64,000 nucleotides of DNA from assembly GCF_002949795.1 (NCBI RefSeq), contig NZ_CP026692.1, forward strand, positions 2,539,501 through 2,603,500, given 5' to 3'. The DNA is from Nostoc sp. 'Lobaria pulmonaria (5183) cyanobiont'. GTDB taxonomy: Bacteria; Cyanobacteriota; Cyanobacteriia; Cyanobacteriales; Nostocaceae. This document shows positions 46,628 to 55,685 of the stretch, one piece after another (the first letter of the stretch is position 1; each line of letters begins with the position of its first letter). The position numbers and the translations under genes are program-made. Below the pieces are notes generated by a model. It was not told where the DNA came from. It did not search any database and worked only from the letters and a program-made list of their open reading frames with translations.

Positions 46628-46951
46628 GATTCAGTTAAAAATGGCGAAAAAACGAAAGTCGGGGCGCCGGCTTCCGGCGATCTGTTAGCACAGCGCTAGC
46701 GACGCAGGAGCGTCACTTTTCAAGAAGCAGCAGACAAAAAATTTGAGGTTAGCGACTAGGTACTGGTGAGCCAGCGCGGTCTTAAAGGTTTCCTTTACGA
46801 ACGACTGGCATCGGATTTGCTGACTTCAATGTGACTGTCGTTAACGTCAGCATTAGCAACATTAGCAGCGTCACGCGAAGGGTGGCTAGATATCAGAGAA
46901 AAATCTCCCCAATCCCAATCCCCAATTCCAATCCCCAATTCCAATCCCCAG
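46628..46951. repeat. Repeat-filled spacer between acpP and fabF
   Basis: The gap contains GCGCCGGCTTCCGGCG (short palindrome), GCTAGCGACGCAGGAGCGTC, and, at about 46906-46950, tandem CCAATCC/CCCCAATT units (an STRR). No gene is visible. It may allow partial termination between two genes that are usually co-transcribed. Confidence 0.7.
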
Positions 46952-47206
46952 TTAAGCTGAGGCGGTAACTTTGTTATTGATATAATCTACTGCGTCTTGA
47001 ACCGATGTAATCTGCTCGGCAGCTTCGTCGGGAATTTCGATATCAAATTCTTCTTCCAAGGCCATCACCAACTCAACGGTATCGAGGGAATCTGCTCCCA
47101 GGTCTTCCATAAACTTGGCTTGTGGTGTGACTTTATCTGGGGGATCAACACTCAGTTGTTCGATGACGATTTTCTTGACCTTTTCAAAAAGTTCCGCTTG
47201 GCTCAT
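46952..47206 (-). CDS. acpP: Acyl carrier protein
   Basis: The 84-residue acidic protein carries the growing fatty-acid chain on a phosphopantetheine attached to Ser in [18 protein letters not shown]. The surrounding helices II and III ([10 protein letters not shown]..., [19 protein letters not shown]) are canonical. It is first in the acpP-fabF-tkt group and has a good start at 47206. Confidence 0.97.
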   Translation of the reverse strand: MSQAELFEKVKKIVIEQLSVDPPDKVTPQAKFMEDLGADSLDTVELVMALEEEFDIEIPDEAAEQITSVQDAVDYINNKVTASA

Positions 47207-47628
47207 AAATAAAAGTCCTTAACCACTTGCTACGATCTGCTCTTTAGACGAGACATTGTTTTGAGCATATACATCTTATCGTCAAGCGCGATCGCCCGCA
47301 TACTTCCAAGAGTTTTTCTGTTAGAAAACCTCTCCCATTCCTAAAATAAATCGGGTAAGTTTTCTCGGAACACTTGAGCAGTGGAGCGTGCTACGCCATC
47401 GCCGATCCTGTGTAAATGCTTTGGTTTTCCAATTATTGCTAAAATTTTTTACAATGTCTCGATCGGTATTTACAGCCTTGCTAGCAATTAAGAATATGTA
47501 GATGCTGCGACCCTTTAATCTAGACGCTTAAAGGGTCGCTAAACGTCAAACATCATAACTTTGGTGCTAACAAGGAATGATAAAACAGTTATTGTTTAGA
47601 GCGATCGCTCTAACCCAAACATACTTCT
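47207..47628. other. Divergent intergenic region between acpP and the HdrB-like gene
   Basis: About 420 bp that should hold both promoters. At 47507-47539 GCGACCCTTTAA and TTAAAGGGTCGC form a perfect 12-bp inverted repeat around nine bases. I see no gene. Confidence 0.55.
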
Positions 47629-48534
47629 ATGCTATCTCAGACACTCAAATACGCTTACTTTCCCGGTTGTGTTGCCCAAGGGGCCTGTCGGGAACTTTAC
47701 CAGTCAACTCAAGCGCTTACCCAAGCACTGGGCATTGAATTGGTTGAACTTAAAAAAGCTGCCTGCTGTGGTTCTGGCACATTTAAAGAAGATTCTCTAC
47801 TGCTGGAAGATACAGTCAACGCCAGAAATATTGCTTTAGCAGAAGAATTAAATCTACCCTTACTTACCCATTGCAGCACTTGTCAAGGTGTTATCGGTCA
47901 CGTTAACGAACACCTGAAAGAATGTAAGACTTCTAACCCTGCCTACATTGAACAGGTTAATGGCTTGCTGCACAAAGAAGGTTGTTCACCTTATCGCGGC
48001 AGTACCGACGTAAAACATCTTCTCTACGCCTTGGTAACAGATTACGGTTTAGAGGAAATTACCAAACGTGTCACCCGGAAGTTAACTGGATTAAAATGTG
48101 CGGCTTTTTATGGCTGCTATCTCCTCCGCGCTCAAAAATCTATGCCTTATGACGACCCCTTCCAACCGGAAGCGATGGAAAATATGTTTCGGGCAGTGGG
48201 TGCAACACCAATTTATTATCGAGGACGGACACAATGTTGTGGTTGGCCGCTTGCTAGCTATGCCACTACCCAATCTTTTAAGATGGCGGGGATGCATATT
48301 CAGGACGCTTTGACATCTGGCGCTGACTGTATAGTTACACCTTGTCCTTTGTGCCACTTAAATTTAGATTCGCGTCAGCCAGAGGTAGAAAAGGTTATTG
48401 AACAGAAGCTAGGTTTACCAGTGTTGCATTTACCCCAGTTGATTGCTTTGGCACTTGGAGTTAGTCCAAAAGAACTGGGTTTAGACCGTCACGTTGTTTC
48501 CACAAAGCCAGTGTTGGAAAAATTAGGATTTTAG
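47629..48534 (+). CDS. Heterodisulfide reductase subunit B-like protein (two CCG domains)
   Basis: The 301-residue soluble protein has two cysteine-rich domains of the CCG type: YFPGCVAQGAC with KAACCGSGTF and THCSTCQGVIG, then AFYGCYLLRAQ with TQCCGWPLA and VTPCPLCHLNLD. This binds iron-sulphur clusters as in HdrB, GlcF and SdhE-type (non-classical succinate dehydrogenase) subunits. Cyanobacterial copies are sometimes called SdhC/SdhE, but the partner is not in this window. It probably passes electrons between a flavoprotein and quinone or thiol. The start and length are normal. Confidence 0.85.
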   Translation: MLSQTLKYAYFPGCVAQGACRELYQSTQALTQALGIELVELKKAACCGSGTFKEDSLLLEDTVNARNIALAEELNLPLLTHCSTCQGVIGHVNEHLKECKTSNPAYIEQVNGLLHKEGCSPYRGSTDVKHLLYALVTDYGLEEITKRVTRKLTGLKCAAFYGCYLLRAQKSMPYDDPFQPEAMENMFRAVGATPIYYRGRTQCCGWPLASYATTQSFKMAGMHIQDALTSGADCIVTPCPLCHLNLDSRQPEVEKVIEQKLGLPVLHLPQLIALALGVSPKELGLDRHVVSTKPVLEKLGF

Positions 48535-48690
48535 TTTATGGAGTACAAGGGGCTTAAGTCCCTTGTCTGGTTCATTGATTAGACTTGAAGTATGGCGATA
48601 CCAAACTGATCGCAAAGGCAAGTTTAAGCTGTCGAAGACCGAATTTCATTTCTCAAAGTTTTATCTATTTTTACTTTATCAAAATGCCTG
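48535..48690. other. Short non-coding stretch after the HdrB-like gene
   Basis: Contains AAGGGGCTTAAGTCCCTTGTC, a weak inverted repeat that may terminate the gene (AAGGG/CCCTT). Nothing else is visible before the third 21-bp-type repeat. Confidence 0.4.
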
Positions 48691-48699
48691 TTTACTTTC

Positions 48700-48945
48700 T
48701 CAAAATACTTAAATGCTTTCTCAAAAGCTCATTTGACTTACTTAAAAAGTGATTTGACTTACTCATTTTAGTCTTTTCTGCAAGTAAAAGGTCATTCGAC
48801 TTACTCAAAAGGTGATTTGACTTACTCATTTTGGTGTTTTCCGCAAGTAAAAGTTCATTTGACTTACTCAAAAGGTGATTTGACTTACTCATTTTGGTGT
48901 TTTCCGCAAGCAAAAGGTCATTTGACTTACTAATTCGAGTAATTT
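48700..48945. repeat. Higher-order tandem repeat: 63-bp unit made of three 21-bp modules (locus 3)
   Basis: The segment cycles GTGATTTGACTTACTC..., GGTGTTTTCCGCAAG... and TTCATTTGACTTACTC... every 63 bp for about three to four copies, with decaying ends. The - strand open frame would read S-K-S-N-x-L-L and L-A-E-N-T-K-M heptads. I treat it as repeat DNA, not a gene, since no start signal or family supports it. The 21-bp modularity is the same as at 8167-8397 and 25249-25605 but the sequence differs. Confidence 0.85.
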
Positions 48946-49041
48946 GAGTAATTCGCGCAATCATAAATGTGATCGCTAATTTTCCCGGTTAGGAATGTAT
49001 TTGCCACATTCAAATCAAATTCATTTAAACCTTCACCAGAC

Positions 49042-49074
49042 CCCCACCACATCTGTACTCAGATTGGTGGTGGG
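49042..49074. terminator. Hairpin terminator downstream of lpxD
   Basis: CCCACCA and TGGTGGG pair around inner ATCTG/CAGAT, 22 bp after the lpxD stop. It is on the correct side for the - strand gene. Confidence 0.7.
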
Positions 49075-49096
49075 AGAAATAGAGGTTTAGATGAAG

Positions 49097-50149
49097 TTAA
49101 TCATTGCTATTTTTGAATTTACGTTGCAATTGTTTTAATGATTGATACATATCTGGCAGGCGACCATAAACAGCACATACCTTGAGATATAGTTTGTAAG
49201 GTAGGGCTGGAGTTCCGCAGACAATTTCTCCTGGTGCAACATCGTTGTGAATTCCAGTTTGAGCAGATGTCATTGACCCATCTCCCATCTTCACTTGATT
49301 GACTATTCCTGTTTGTCCAGCTAAAATCACGCGATTTCCCAGTTGAACACCTCCCGCCATACCAACCTGACCAGCGATCGCACAGCCAGAACCGATTTTG
49401 CAACCGTGACCTATTTGCACTAAGCTATCAATTACTGTATTGCGACCTACCCGTGTTTCTCCGACGGCTGGGCGGTCAATGCCACTGTTGCAACCAACTT
49501 CCACGCCATCTTCTAAAACTGTATAGCCAGATTGTTCCATTTTGAACCAACCACTTCGGGTAGGAACAAAACCAAAGCCTTCTGCACCAATGACAGCACC
49601 ACTGTGAATGACGCAATCTGCACCGATGTGGGTGCGTTCGTGGATGGTACAGTTAGCGTGTAAGGTGGTGCGATCGCCTATTTTGACATCTGGATAAATT
49701 ACTACATTGGGATGAATGATTGCGCCATCGCCAATTTCTACCCCGTGTTGAATCACAGCATGGGGGCCAATATAAACATCACTACCAACTTTTGCGGTGG
49801 AGTGAATCACAGCGGTGGGATGAATTTCTGATCTGGGGCGATATGGTTGATAAAAAAGTGCGATCGCTTTGGCAAACAACAGTCGCGGATCTGGGGTTGC
49901 TATCCAGACAATACCTCTCTCTTGTGCAACCACCTGTAATTTTTCATCTTGGGGCAAAATTAAAGCACTAGCATTGGTATTGCCGACAAAAGATCCAAAT
50001 TTTGGCCCTTCTACATAGCTGAGAGTACCAGTCATAGCTTCATCAATAGCTGCCATTCCTGTAATTTCTGGGTCATAGTCTGGGTTAATAGTGAGGCTAT
50101 GATTAGTAACAGCTTCACCAAATTGGCGGATAATTTCGCTAAATTTCAT
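49097..50149 (-). CDS. lpxD: UDP-3-O-acylglucosamine N-acyltransferase
   Basis: The 350-residue protein adds the amide-linked acyl chain in lipid A biosynthesis. The N-terminal domain (about 1-100) is typical, with FVGNTNASALILP. The rest is a left-handed beta-helix of hexapeptide repeats, beginning at IHPTAVIHSTAKVGSDVYIG, and including the active-site His in the GEGFGFVPTRSGW-type region (here GAEGFGFVPTRSGWFK). It stands apart from other lpx genes, as in other cyanobacteria. A hairpin follows. Confidence 0.95.
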   Translation of the reverse strand: MKFSEIIRQFGEAVTNHSLTINPDYDPEITGMAAIDEAMTGTLSYVEGPKFGSFVGNTNASALILPQDEKLQVVAQERGIVWIATPDPRLLFAKAIALFYQPYRPRSEIHPTAVIHSTAKVGSDVYIGPHAVIQHGVEIGDGAIIHPNVVIYPDVKIGDRTTLHANCTIHERTHIGADCVIHSGAVIGAEGFGFVPTRSGWFKMEQSGYTVLEDGVEVGCNSGIDRPAVGETRVGRNTVIDSLVQIGHGCKIGSGCAIAGQVGMAGGVQLGNRVILAGQTGIVNQVKMGDGSMTSAQTGIHNDVAPGEIVCGTPALPYKLYLKVCAVYGRLPDMYQSLKQLQRKFKNSND

Positions 50150-50283
50150 TGTTGGGTGTGTTTAAAATTGATCTACAATCGCAAGATAATTTTCCCTCTT
50201 TATGCTCCAATACAATAATTTTGTAGACGCGTAGCGGTGAGGCAATCAGATCCGTTCCTAAATTCACTTCCGGTTGGATTACT

Positions 50284-51366
50284 TTACTGACATTCTTCTG
50301 TTGATGGCTCTCGTGAGCTTACTTTCACCGAATCTTGTCTCAATAGCGTCTTGAGGCGTTGATTATCTTCGGTGGCGATCGTTTCACCATAATGATGAAG
50401 TTGAAAAAGTTGGCAATAACGGTTTTGTTTGGCACAAATCAAGCAGCCATAGGCATGATTGCCGTTAGTACCGCATAGCCGATGTCCCATCACCGGGCCG
50501 AGAGAAATATTTTGCTCGCTAGCAACAGTGCTGAGAATTGAGCGCAGTTTTGACTCGAACTCCAATGACAAGTATTGCTTACGTCCTGGTTGTGTACGAT
50601 CCCATTCTGGAACGATTAATTCCTGTTTTAACAGACTCGCTTCAATCTCTTCAGACATCACAAGCCCAGACAGAATAACGTGACGGGAAACATGGGGCAA
50701 TAGTGTCCGTGCTAATTGCCACATTAAAGCTTCATCAAACCACTCTTCAACCAGTGGACGCAGATACCAACAACAGGGAATGCCAAGGTTTACTAAATCT
50801 TGCAGCAACTGTACCCGGCTCTGAATTGAGGCTTGCTCATAGCCTGGTTTCAAGGGTGGTAGACTAACAAAGACAGTGACTCGAAGTGAATGAGGCCGCT
50901 CTAAAGTTGTTTTGAGACGCTCTAGAAAAGATTGACCAGGATGGACTTTAGTGGTGATGTAGACGATGTTGGCAGCTTTCCGGTCAATAAGTGCATCCAG
51001 AATTGATAGTACGCGTTCTCGATGGACTGGAATAAAAGGGTCAGAGTAATCGCATAGTGAAATCGGAAAACCCTTTTGTCCCTCCTGGGTAGCAAAAATG
51101 TAGTCTAGCAAAAAATCGAGCAGGTCAACTGGATCTGAGACATCCTGAAAATTTTCTGGATAATGATGCCATTCACGGTCTTGATGACAGACACAATAGG
51201 CACATTCAATCGGGCAACGATTCTGGGCGTTTGGCAGAAATGGATTGAGGCTAAAGTATTTTACAGCACGCTCCTCATCAGGAATACCAAGCACTGGAAA
51301 GCCATGCAGCATATACTGGCTTCCCTGCAACATAATTTCAGACGCAGCATTTTTATCAGTATTCAT
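50284..51366 (-). CDS. Radical SAM protein of unknown function with a C-terminal cysteine cluster
   Basis: From ATG 51366 the protein is 360 residues; GTG 51393 would add nine. The SAM-radical cluster is CPIECAYC, the CxxxCxxC form, followed by segments like those of SplB-type and other elongator-like radical SAM proteins (LCDYSDPFIPVHRERV, TTKVHPGQSFLERL). The C-terminal region adds HRLCGTNGNHAYGCLICAKQ and NRYCQ, at least four cysteines that could hold a second iron-sulphur cluster, a SPASM-like feature. No partner gene or peptide substrate is visible. I do not assign a reaction. Confidence 0.7.
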   Translation of the reverse strand: MNTDKNAASEIMLQGSQYMLHGFPVLGIPDEERAVKYFSLNPFLPNAQNRCPIECAYCVCHQDREWHHYPENFQDVSDPVDLLDFLLDYIFATQEGQKGFPISLCDYSDPFIPVHRERVLSILDALIDRKAANIVYITTKVHPGQSFLERLKTTLERPHSLRVTVFVSLPPLKPGYEQASIQSRVQLLQDLVNLGIPCCWYLRPLVEEWFDEALMWQLARTLLPHVSRHVILSGLVMSEEIEASLLKQELIVPEWDRTQPGRKQYLSLEFESKLRSILSTVASEQNISLGPVMGHRLCGTNGNHAYGCLICAKQNRYCQLFQLHHYGETIATEDNQRLKTLLRQDSVKVSSREPSTEECQ

Positions 51367-51600
51367 ATATGTTTTATGAAAAAAGTAATACACTCAGAAA
51401 ATTTGCCTTCTCTAGGGTGGCTGCTATGAATGTAGAGTGGCAAGGTGGGAAATGCTGGAGGATTAGTGTGAATTTTGATAAGTAAATATAGTTAAGTAGC
51501 GATCGCTTCCTAAAGAACTGGTAAATGGGTTCGGGTTAACACGGAGAAAAATCTCCGCGTCTTTGTGTCACTCCAAATCCATCAATTTTGGATCGGCGGA

Positions 51601-52842
51601 CTATTCGTGGCTAGTCGCCATTGCTACGCCTGCTAAATACCCTGTTGTCCAAGCACTTTGGAAGTTAAACCCACCGGTAACACCATCAATATCTAAGATT
51701 TCTCCGGCAAAATAAAGACCAGGAACTAACCGACTTTCCATCGTCTTAAAGTTGACTTCTTTGAGCTTGACACCGCCACAGGTAACAAATTCTTCTTTGA
51801 AGGCTCCTTTGCCATTGATTAAATATTGTCCTTGAGTAAGTTCTTGCACCAGTTGATTTAAGGTTTTACTAGATATTTCTGCCCAACGATCGTCAGTAGT
51901 AATGCCTACACGGGCAATGATATATTGCCAGAGACGATGGGGTAGGTCAACGCCGCGATGCAAGGCGATCGCTTTCTTTCCCCATTCATCCTTAACTGCT
52001 AAAACTTTTTCTCGCACTTGTTCTTGGTGCAAATCAGGCAGCCAATTAATCAATAATGTGGCTTGGTAGCGGCTTTCGTGCAGAACTCTTGCACCCCAAG
52101 CCGAAAGCTTCAAAACAGCCGGGCCACTCAAACCCCAGTGGGTAATTAGCAATGGCCCAGTTTGTTGTAATTGGGATTTTCCGCCCGCAGATAACCGCAA
52201 TTGAGCAGGGTTAACGCTAACTCCAGCCAATTCCCGCAATTTTTGATCGACAATGTTGAAGGTAAATAACGAGGGTACTGGCGGTTCAATTTCATGACCT
52301 AACTCTCGGACAATTTTATAACCCGCAAGGCTGCTACCGGTCGCCAGAAGTAGGCGATCGCATTTAATCGTCTCTCCCGACTTCAGAAGAATATCAAACC
52401 CACCCTCTGCTGCGGTTCGTTTCACCGAAGTTACATGCGTACCGATACGAAGTTTTACCCCAGATGTCGCCACCGCTTTAATCAGAGATTCCACAATGGT
52501 TTCTGAAGTATTGGTGACAGGAAACATCCGGCCATCAGCTTCCGTTTTGAGATAGACTCCACCAGCAGCAAACCAAGCTACTGTGTCTTGAGGCCCAAAC
52601 CGAGTCAAAGCACCCCTTAAAGCTTTTGCACCTCTGGGGTAATTTTGCACTAACTCCTCAGCATCAAAGCAAGCATGAGTTACGTTGCAGCGTCCGCCAC
52701 CAGAAACTAACACTTTCGCTAGAGGTTGACGACTAGCTTCGAGTAAAGTAACTTGGGCATTAGGATTGGCTTTAGCACAAGCGATCGCGCCAAAAAATCC
52801 TGCTGCTCCACCTCCAATAACTACAATTTGTAACGGTAGCAA
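51601..52842 (-). CDS. FAD-dependent oxidoreductase of the BaiN/YhiN (HI0933) family
   Basis: The 413-residue flavoprotein starts IVVIGGGAAGFFGAIACAK, the FAD-binding Rossmann motif. It contains VSGGGRCNVTH and the C-terminal AGEILDIDGVTGGFNFQSAW, both highly characteristic. The physiological substrate is not settled; relatives are annotated as NAD(P)/FAD-dependent oxidoreductases. The start is TTG 52842 because a TAA lies four codons upstream and no ATG is available. A rubredoxin gene lies 49 bp upstream on the same strand and could supply electrons. Confidence 0.88.
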   Translation of the reverse strand: MLPLQIVVIGGGAAGFFGAIACAKANPNAQVTLLEASRQPLAKVLVSGGGRCNVTHACFDAEELVQNYPRGAKALRGALTRFGPQDTVAWFAAGGVYLKTEADGRMFPVTNTSETIVESLIKAVATSGVKLRIGTHVTSVKRTAAEGGFDILLKSGETIKCDRLLLATGSSLAGYKIVRELGHEIEPPVPSLFTFNIVDQKLRELAGVSVNPAQLRLSAGGKSQLQQTGPLLITHWGLSGPAVLKLSAWGARVLHESRYQATLLINWLPDLHQEQVREKVLAVKDEWGKKAIALHRGVDLPHRLWQYIIARVGITTDDRWAEISSKTLNQLVQELTQGQYLINGKGAFKEEFVTCGGVKLKEVNFKTMESRLVPGLYFAGEILDIDGVTGGFNFQSAWTTGYLAGVAMATSHE

Positions 52843-52891
52843 GTTTTAAAATTTTTTAATAGCACGTACTTTACTAGGCTAGCGGTTATCT

Positions 52892-53056
52892 TCACTCTTC
52901 AACTAGTTCAAATTGGTCTTTTGTGACACCGCAAACTGGACATGACCAATCATCTGGTATATTTTCAAAAACTGTTCCCGGTGCTATATCGCTATCTGGA
53001 TCGCCTACTTCTGGATCATATTCATAGCCGCAAACAGTACATACATACTTTGCCAT
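52892..53056 (-). CDS. Rubredoxin
   Basis: The 54-residue protein has the two Cys pairs of rubredoxin, [16 protein letters not shown] and [14 protein letters not shown]. It binds one iron and carries single electrons in the cytosol. There is no C-terminal membrane anchor, so it is not the photosystem-linked RubA. It is only 49 bp upstream of the flavoprotein gene in the same direction, which suggests a redox pair. ATG 53056 is preceded by AAGGAAAC. Confidence 0.93.
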   Translation of the reverse strand: MAKYVCTVCGYEYDPEVGDPDSDIAPGTVFENIPDDWSCPVCGVTKDQFELVEE

Positions 53057-53299
53057 ATTCGTTTCCTTTAGTAAATTGGTGGCATTGCTTTCTTATTAAA
53101 TACTTTTGGCAGTGTGTCAAAATAGGCACGCTACAATTCTTAAACGAAACTATGGCATGAAAATCAAACCGCTTTGCAAAGTTATTATTAGTCCAAGAGA
53201 AACCACGCCCCTTGTGAGCGTAGTTTGAATTAGTCCGATATCATTATTTTTTTCACCTACAAGAAGCGAGGTATGTACCAAAAACTCTTGTATCTTAGA

Positions 53300-53334
53300 C
53301 TAATAACCAATGACCAATGACCAATGACAAATGA
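53300..53334. repeat. STRR heptamer repeat (AATGACC/CAATGAC)
   Basis: Tandem AATGACC-type heptamers directly downstream of the small membrane protein gene. The same unit builds the palindrome at 398-447. Confidence 0.75.
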
Positions 53335-53529
53335 CTAAAAACGCCACCATGTCCTTTGGGCATAACTAATAATCGCGATCGCGATCGCCCCAAGTAGCAG
53401 TAGCCAAATAATTCCACCTGGGATAAAAGTGAGAATACCAATACCTCTGAGTACCCAGACGGCAACGCTAATGCCGAGAAGTATACCAAAAATCTGGATT
53501 AATCTACGATTGAAAGAAGATTGACTCAC
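53335..53529 (-). CDS. Small membrane protein, two helices
   Basis: The 64-residue protein has two hydrophobic segments (RLIQIFGILLGISVAVWVLR and GIIWLLLLGAIAIAIISY) and ends in AQRTWWRF. The start is ATG 53529. It is conserved-looking in cyanobacteria without known function. GATCGC-rich HIP1 sites lie inside it. Confidence 0.65.
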   Translation of the reverse strand: MSQSSFNRRLIQIFGILLGISVAVWVLRGIGILTFIPGGIIWLLLLGAIAIAIISYAQRTWWRF

Positions 53530-53948
53530 CTAATTTTCCTCTCAACTCAACAGACATTACACTTGATATTGATAATTAAAATATGAAGTTACGATGAAGT
53601 TGCAGTTTCATCATAAATACCACGTAAAAACTTAGAGATACTATCCAAACGTTAGAGTAAGGTACTTGATGTTAAATCGTGTTTGTGCCATTCTAGCTGT
53701 TAATAACGCAGTTTTTCATCTACAAGTATTACTTTGACAAAACTCACTGGAGTATTAATTATGTTAATTGTGATAAGAAACACAGTTTTTACAGTAAAGT
53801 AACTGAAATGATTAGTAAAAAATCATCCTTTCCGTAAAAGATAAGTATTAGACTGGAACTAATTTAATGGGTTGGATCTAAATCAAGTTTTATGGCTTGT
53901 AGTTTCAACTTTATTTAGGTGGATGAGTTGAGGAGTAACTTAATCATT
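53530..53948. other. Divergent intergenic region
   Basis: About 420 bp between the small membrane gene and the SRPBCC gene. It should hold both promoters. Nothing coding is visible. Confidence 0.45.
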
Positions 53949-54506
53949 ATGTCTACGTCTTATATATCAGATTCAATTATTGCAGGTTCAGATATGGCTT
54001 GGAGTCAAGACAAGCAAAAGTTGCTGGTACAGGGTGAAATTTTGGTAGAAACGCGATCGCACAAGATGTCGGGTGGTTCAGTCACAGCCTGGATGTATTT
54101 GCCGATGGTGCGATCGCACGTTTGGCAGCAATTAACTGATTATCCCCGCTGGGTACAATATTTTCCCGATATCACCAAGAGTGAGATAGTACATAAAGGT
54201 GAAGTCAAACGTCTGTATCAAGCAGCACAAAAAGCCTTCTTCTTTTTTACGGCTCAAGTGGAAATTTACCTCAATGTTGTAGAAGTGCTGGGGCAGCAAA
54301 TCCAATTTCGCATGGTAAAAGGGACTTTTGAGGATTTTGTCGCCAATTTAGAACTAAAAGATTGTGGTAATGGCACAATACTTGCTTATACTGTGCAAGC
54401 GACACCTCTAATTCCAATTCCATCTATTTTTATTCAACAAGCGATGAATTTAGAGTTGCCTGCAAATATGCGTAAAATGCGACAAGTTATGTGTAAGACT
54501 CAATAA
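53949..54506 (+). CDS. SRPBCC (START/COQ10-like) protein
   Basis: From ATG 53949 the product is 185 residues. It has the SRPBCC pattern: VTAWMYLPMVRSHVWQQLTD, YPRWVQYFPDITKSEI, then strands and the C-terminal long helix IFIQQAMNLELPANMRKMR. Such folds bind lipids, quinones or other hydrophobic ligands. The ligand is unknown. A track start at 53919 would add ten residues without better support. Confidence 0.8.
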   Translation: MSTSYISDSIIAGSDMAWSQDKQKLLVQGEILVETRSHKMSGGSVTAWMYLPMVRSHVWQQLTDYPRWVQYFPDITKSEIVHKGEVKRLYQAAQKAFFFFTAQVEIYLNVVEVLGQQIQFRMVKGTFEDFVANLELKDCGNGTILAYTVQATPLIPIPSIFIQQAMNLELPANMRKMRQVMCKTQ

Positions 54507-54539
54507 AAAATTCAGGCGTTGCTGATTTGAAGGATAAAT

Positions 54540-54592
54540 TTGGTGGCTACGCGAACAAAACGCTCTGGAAGAGACGCTGCGCGTAGCTTGCT
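54540..54592. repeat. Interspersed palindromic repeat (GCTACGCG/CGCGTAGC)
   Basis: GCTACGCGAAC and GAGACGCTGCGCGTAGC face each other with partial symmetry. It belongs to the same class as the repeats at 59526-59600 and 60619-60694. It lies between the SRPBCC and GT2 genes, convergent, and may end transcription. Confidence 0.6.
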
Positions 54593-54654
54593 TTTTTGCA
54601 GGAATAAACGGACAATTCTGAATTCTGCTGTATATGCCGTCCCACTACCACTTC

Positions 54655-55524
54655 TTATTTACTATTTAAATACGAAATCGATTTCATGAATCGATTCCTA
54701 ATGGATTGAGGTAATCGTTGCGGATACTTATAAAAATAGAAAATTCTTAATGTAATAAAAATCATGATTCGATTCAAATATATCTCCCATTGCTCAATTA
54801 ATGGGAGTGTTTTAGCATACTCCTTAAACAACTGTTGAATGCGCGTTTCATTTGTTCCATTTATAGAATCATCAAAAGTTTTTGTTCCTGGATAATATCT
54901 AAAATTCCCCCAAATTTCATTAAAATATTTAACATAAGCTACTTTAACTGCTTTCAGTAAAAAATCTATATCCATTACATAATGCTCTTCAAGTTTGTAG
55001 ACTCCAATTTGTTGATGCAAGGATTTGTGGTAGAAGTAAGCCGATGGATTCACAGGAAAAGTAACATCAATCATGCCATCATCATTAATTTGCTTTTCCA
55101 TCAATAAATCAACTGGTCGTAGTCGTTTAGGTTTATTAATCTGAATTAAGCTATTTCGATGATCCCACATATTACAATTGCCAACAATCAAGCTAGGTTC
55201 TGGTAGAGTTTTAAATAGTTCCGAAATACGAGTAAGAACCTTTGGCTCATAGAAATCATCAACGTTTAAAATACCTATAATCGCTCCTCGCGCCATAGCA
55301 ATTCCTTTATTCATCGCATCTGATTGTCCTTGATCTTTTTCAGAAATCCAGCGGATGTGGGAATATTGATTGGCGTAATATTTGATAATATCTATTGTTT
55401 TGTCAGTTGAGCCACCATCGACAATAATATGCTCAACTTCTGCAAAATTTTGGTTAATGACATTTTGAAGGCAAGATTCTATAAATTTCTCACCGTTATA
55501 AACTGGTGTAATTACACTAATCAT
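54655..55524 (-). CDS. Family 2 glycosyltransferase
   Basis: The 289-residue protein starts MISVITPVYNGEKFIESCL, the nucleotide-binding motif of GT2. It includes EHIIVDGGSTDKT, SEKDQGQSDAMNKGI and the metal-binding aspartates in LNVDDFYEP (DXD-like). The C-terminal region has an amphipathic stretch (IFITLRIFYFYKYP) that may touch membranes. It acts in polysaccharide or glycolipid synthesis, sugar and acceptor unknown. AT-rich relative to its neighbours, so acquisition by transfer is possible. No other polysaccharide gene adjoins it. Confidence 0.88.
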   Translation of the reverse strand: MISVITPVYNGEKFIESCLQNVINQNFAEVEHIIVDGGSTDKTIDIIKYYANQYSHIRWISEKDQGQSDAMNKGIAMARGAIIGILNVDDFYEPKVLTRISELFKTLPEPSLIVGNCNMWDHRNSLIQINKPKRLRPVDLLMEKQINDDGMIDVTFPVNPSAYFYHKSLHQQIGVYKLEEHYVMDIDFLLKAVKVAYVKYFNEIWGNFRYYPGTKTFDDSINGTNETRIQQLFKEYAKTLPLIEQWEIYLNRIMIFITLRIFYFYKYPQRLPQSIRNRFMKSISYLNSK

Positions 55525-55630
55525 TAGTTATTACCTTGTAAAAAAGACTGAGGACTGGGAAAGAGTTTTCCTAATTTTAAATTTTTTTATGAATATAATT
55601 TAGGATTCCCACTTTCTCCCTAAAACAATC

Positions 55631-55663
55631 AAAAACCCGCTTTCTGTGAGAAAACGGGTTTTT
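55631..55663. terminator. Terminator after clpB
   Basis: AAAAACCCG and CGGGTTTTT with inner TTTCT/AGAAA form a stem 23 bp after the clpB stop. Confidence 0.85.
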
Positions 55664-55685
55664 GTGTGTGATTTATCAGGTGTAA

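Noticed and set aside
48692..48964. 90-residue coding sequence on the - strand
   Set aside because: It is wholly inside the 63-bp repeat and has no family or clear ribosome site.
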